From Tritrichomonas musculus (taxonomy: Eukaryota; Parabasalia; Tritrichomonadida; Tritrichomonadidae), in the NCBI GenBank assembly GCA_039105265.1, contig JAPFFF010000306.1, positions 1-27,148 on the forward strand: 27,148 nt of DNA, read 5' to 3'. Position numbers and translations under genes: made by a program. The notes under the pieces are model-generated. The model saw only the letters and a list, made by a program, of their open reading frames with translations. It did not search any database and was not told the origin of the DNA. Every line of letters starts with the position of its first letter. The first letter of the stretch is position 1. Positions 24,912 to 27,148 of the stretch are shown here, one piece after another.

Positions 24912-26540
24912 TTAGTCCCTAGAAGTGAGATCAAAATTCCCAAGGCGTACTAGAGGAGGGCATCCATTCGGTTGGACTAGTATTGAGATTGAAGAATCAA
25001 ACAATAAACAAATAAGAGGTGGAGTTTGACAAGCTTCAGCATAAGTTTTGCCTCCTGTATCTTGAGTTACATTAATTTCAAAGTTAATAGGTGATAAAGA
25101 GGTTAATCCTTGTTGATAAGTATTATCTGTTTCAGTAGGAAGTCCAATAAAGAAACTACTCTTATCATTAGAATAATTACCCTTTGAATAGCTAAATATT
25201 GGTTTATTAGATAAATCTCTATGACAATGAGTTAAACTGTTTACAACCTCTTTATTGAATCCACTTTGTCCACCATTCATATTCATAGCATTTTGGCAAT
25301 ATTCTAGAAATTCAGGATACTCATCAGTAGTGCCAAAAGGTTTTGCAGGAATATTCCCGTATCCGCCACAATTTAATTGAAATGATTTAAAGTTTGGATT
25401 CTTAAAATAAGTATGATGAGTATGTTTAACAGGAAATAATAAGAAAATTGAATCAACAAATCTAGGAGTAATTGTACAAGTAGATTTACTATTTGCATTT
25501 TTTAATGGATTAGTTGTCGTGTAAACAGATAAAGTTTGAGTAGGAAAAGTAAGTGGATGAGTAGGATCAGCATATCTTTGTACAAGACTAGAATAAATAT
25601 TATCTTCAATACCAAAACAAGGAATAATAGATGAACATTCAGTAACAGCATATTTAACGACTTGAAATGTTCTTTCATTTGGTTGATATGTTGTTATTCC
25701 ATTACTAGCTGCTGTTGCTTTTTCAGTATACATAGTAATCGGTTCACCAATAGGGATAAACTCATTATTAATGTCTTCAAATACATATTTACAATTAACA
25801 CTATGATCATGTTCAAATGCTTTTCCAGGACCAAGAGGACAACAAACCATACCAGTACAAGAAAAGAATAATCTGAGTTCTATTTTACCTGCAAATGCTG
25901 GAAGATATTTAATATTAGATAATGGTAAGAATCTTCTTAAATCAATTTTGAGATGAATTTTATATGTTTGATCAGTCCATTTTTTACTATCTTTTTCTTT
26001 CCAATCAACAATGAATCCTGTTCTGCTTCCTGATTGATTATTCCATATATCTTTATGTCTAGCTTTTGAATAAATATCAGCTCTCTTTGTTGTTTCATTA
26101 GCACAACAAGCTGTTAAGAATGATTCTTCACAACCAAAGTTCTGAGTATATATAGTTATTCCATTAGCTACTATTTCATATTTCTCAACAGCATCTCTAG
26201 CATCCTTAAATCCAAACCAAACTTTATTTAAAAGATATTTATTTTCTGCATCTGCTGCTTCAACAGTCTCTCCTGCTGTTTCTCTAATCATAACTTCCAT
26301 GTCAGCTCTTATAAAACCATTATATATATCAGCTGTATTATTTGTATTTGGTGATATAATTACACTTGTATAAGAACCTTGAGGAATTGTAGGTGAAGGA
26401 GAATAAGATGTTTGAGGATTAATTGTATATTGTTTATTTGTATCTGATAAAGCTATACAATTATCAACTATATCAAAGTAACTAGCTATTTGAGTACATG
26501 TTTCACTTGAAGTCCTAAGCTCAATTTCTGGATTTAACAT
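24912..26540 (-). CDS. Major capsid protein, probable double jelly-roll (542 aa)
   Basis: Length and motif order fit Polinton-type double jelly-roll major capsid proteins. The first barrel (about 60-260) includes GFIRADMEVMIRE at 75-87, VWFGFKDA at 107-114, the strand pair around IYTQNFGCEESF at 130-141, and LPLSNIKYLPAFAGKIELRL at 205-224. The second barrel (about 290-540) includes FVDSIFLLFP at 361-370, YFKNPNFKSFQLNCGGYG at 378-395, and a beta-rich end (ICLLFDSSISILVQ). About eighteen cysteines are unusual for this family. Starts MLNPEIELRTSS. It looks whole. It follows the edge-cut gene by 30 bp and precedes the HNH gene by 69 bp, all on the minus strand. The assignment rests on remembered family patterns, not on an alignment. 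Confidence 0.7.
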   Translation of the reverse strand: MLNPEIELRTSSETCTQIASYFDIVDNCIALSDTNKQYTINPQTSYSPSPTIPQGSYTSVIISPNTNNTADIYNGFIRADMEVMIRETAGETVEAADAENKYLLNKVWFGFKDARDAVEKYEIVANGITIYTQNFGCEESFLTACCANETTKRADIYSKARHKDIWNNQSGSRTGFIVDWKEKDSKKWTDQTYKIHLKIDLRRFLPLSNIKYLPAFAGKIELRLFFSCTGMVCCPLGPGKAFEHDHSVNCKYVFEDINNEFIPIGEPITMYTEKATAASNGITTYQPNERTFQVVKYAVTECSSIIPCFGIEDNIYSSLVQRYADPTHPLTFPTQTLSVYTTTNPLKNANSKSTCTITPRFVDSIFLLFPVKHTHHTYFKNPNFKSFQLNCGGYGNIPAKPFGTTDEYPEFLEYCQNAMNMNGGQSGFNKEVVNSLTHCHRDLSNKPIFSYSKGNYSNDKSSFFIGLPTETDNTYQQGLTSLSPINFEINVTQDTGGKTYAEACQTPPLICLLFDSSISILVQPNGCPPLVRLGNFDLTSRD

Positions 26541-26570
26541 ATTCTTTTAGAAAAAATAAAAAAAGTGTTT

Positions 26571-27148
26571 TTAATATATTATGTCAGAGAATATATTATT
26601 TCTTCTTCTCATAATAGGTTGTGGTCGTGGAGTTATTTGTTCTTCACTTGAGCCGTCATCTGATTCTTCTATTTGATTAGGTTCTTGTTTATATTGAGGC
26701 TGAGTATACTGATAAAAATTTTTATGTTGTTTATTCATTTCCTTATGAAATACTTCTTTCATCATCTTCTTTTGTTCTTTCTTTTCTCTTTCACTTTTTA
26801 TTTCTTCACCTAATAATTTTAATTGATTTAATATCTCTATATTTATTGTTGGATCATATACTGATTTAGGTTTATATATTTTTGGTTGTTCTACCTCACT
26901 CAAGTCGAGCTTTCGTGAGACGTCATCAATTATGATTTTGGGTTTAGGTTTAGATATTTTAGGTTGTTGTTCTTCTATTATATTATTATCTTCAATTATT
27001 GGTTTAGGTTGTTCTATTTTATTATCTTCTATTATGGGTTTAGATTCTTCACTCTTATCTTCACTCTTATCTTCACTCTTATCTTCTATTAAAGGTTGTT
27101 TCCTTGGTCTTACTATATACTTTCCCTCTTTTTTGCAAGGAAATACTT
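26571..27148 (-). CDS. Charged, repeat-containing unknown protein, C-terminal part, runs off right edge
   Basis: The minus-strand frame is open from the window edge to the stop at 26571, about 192 residues, with no ATG start that must be used, so the N-terminus lies outside. The visible chain begins VFPCKKEGKYIVRPRKQP. It then has the acidic repeat EDKSEDKSEDKSEE and two PKPIIEDN-type repeats separated by short charged linkers. A helical charged stretch follows (LGEEIKSEREKKEQKKMMKE), and it ends RRRNNIFSDIIY. The layout suggests a disordered, phosphorylatable linker or tether with a helical middle. No family is recognised. It is upstream of the MCP gene on the same strand and may be a virion or assembly protein. 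Confidence 0.6.
   Translation of the reverse strand, partial: VFPCKKEGKYIVRPRKQPLIEDKSEDKSEDKSEESKPIIEDNKIEQPKPIIEDNNIIEEQQPKISKPKPKIIIDDVSRKLDLSEVEQPKIYKPKSVYDPTINIEILNQLKLLGEEIKSEREKKEQKKMMKEVFHKEMNKQHKNFYQYTQPQYKQEPNQIEESDDGSSEEQITPRPQPIMRRRNNIFSDIIY

Noticed and set aside
25662-25871. Plus-strand 69-aa frame inside the capsid gene
   Set aside because: It is an antisense shadow of the capsid coding frame.
26901-26903. Start codon of the right-edge gene
   Set aside because: The codon here is TTG and the frame stays open with protein-like repeats all the way to the edge, so the true start is outside the window.
1-27148. Terminal inverted repeats of the element
   Set aside because: The two window ends were compared by eye and share no inverted sequence; both cut through open genes.
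1-27148. Ciliate origin (Tlr-like element)
   Set aside because: Genes end cleanly at TAA and TGA, and adjacent genes begin within tens of bases; a code reading TAA and TAG as glutamine would run genes together.

Overview
This window looks like the inside of a large capsid-bearing, protein-primed virus-like element of the Polinton/Maverick kind (or a close viral relative), in a very AT-rich protist background. The main evidence is a family-B protein-primed DNA polymerase with complete exonuclease and polymerase motifs (18412-21585), a probable double jelly-roll major capsid protein (24912-26540), and a probable single jelly-roll penton protein (17599-18354). Genes are intronless, tightly packed, and use TAA and TGA as stops, which argues against a ciliate code. 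The NUMOD4/HNH genes resemble those I associate with trichomonads and giant viruses, so a parabasalid host is a weak guess. I treat the element as a fossil. Within the window it looks largely whole, with about one or two breaks confined to one duplicated fibre gene. Both window edges cut through open genes and no terminal inverted repeats are visible, so the ends lie outside. No retroviral-type integrase, packaging ATPase or Ulp1-like protease is seen in the window.

Layout. Positions 1-1614 hold five small genes: an edge-cut unknown, two small unknowns on the plus strand, an HNH endonuclease, and an acidic protein. Positions 1615-1990 are an eight-copy array of GC-rich hairpins. Positions 2117-17579 (57% of the window) are four giant minus-strand genes arranged as two A-then-B pairs. 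The A type is a membrane-spanning, multi-domain protein; the B type is a fibre-like protein. The two pairs are tandem duplicates: the A copies are nearly identical over about 4.2 kb, while the B copies are clearly diverged. Positions 17599-21585 carry penton and polymerase on the plus strand. Positions 21619-23433 hold four small minus-strand genes, including a basic DNA-binding-like protein. Positions 23434-24227 are non-coding and repeat-rich. Positions 24228-27148 carry a second HNH endonuclease, the major capsid gene and an edge-cut charged protein, all on the minus strand.

How it fits together (inference). Polymerase replicates the element by protein priming. MCP and penton would build an icosahedral shell. 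The A/B proteins, which share a roughly 310-350 residue core, probably form surface spikes or fibres: the B2 tail carries shaft motifs like those of phage fibres, and A2 carries a sequon-rich N-terminal region and a hydrophobic membrane segment. The most interesting signal is the fibre locus itself: paired, duplicated, unevenly diverged, with GC-rich islands of unlike composition at each end of the first pair and a hairpin array beside it. It could be a recombining receptor-binding cassette.
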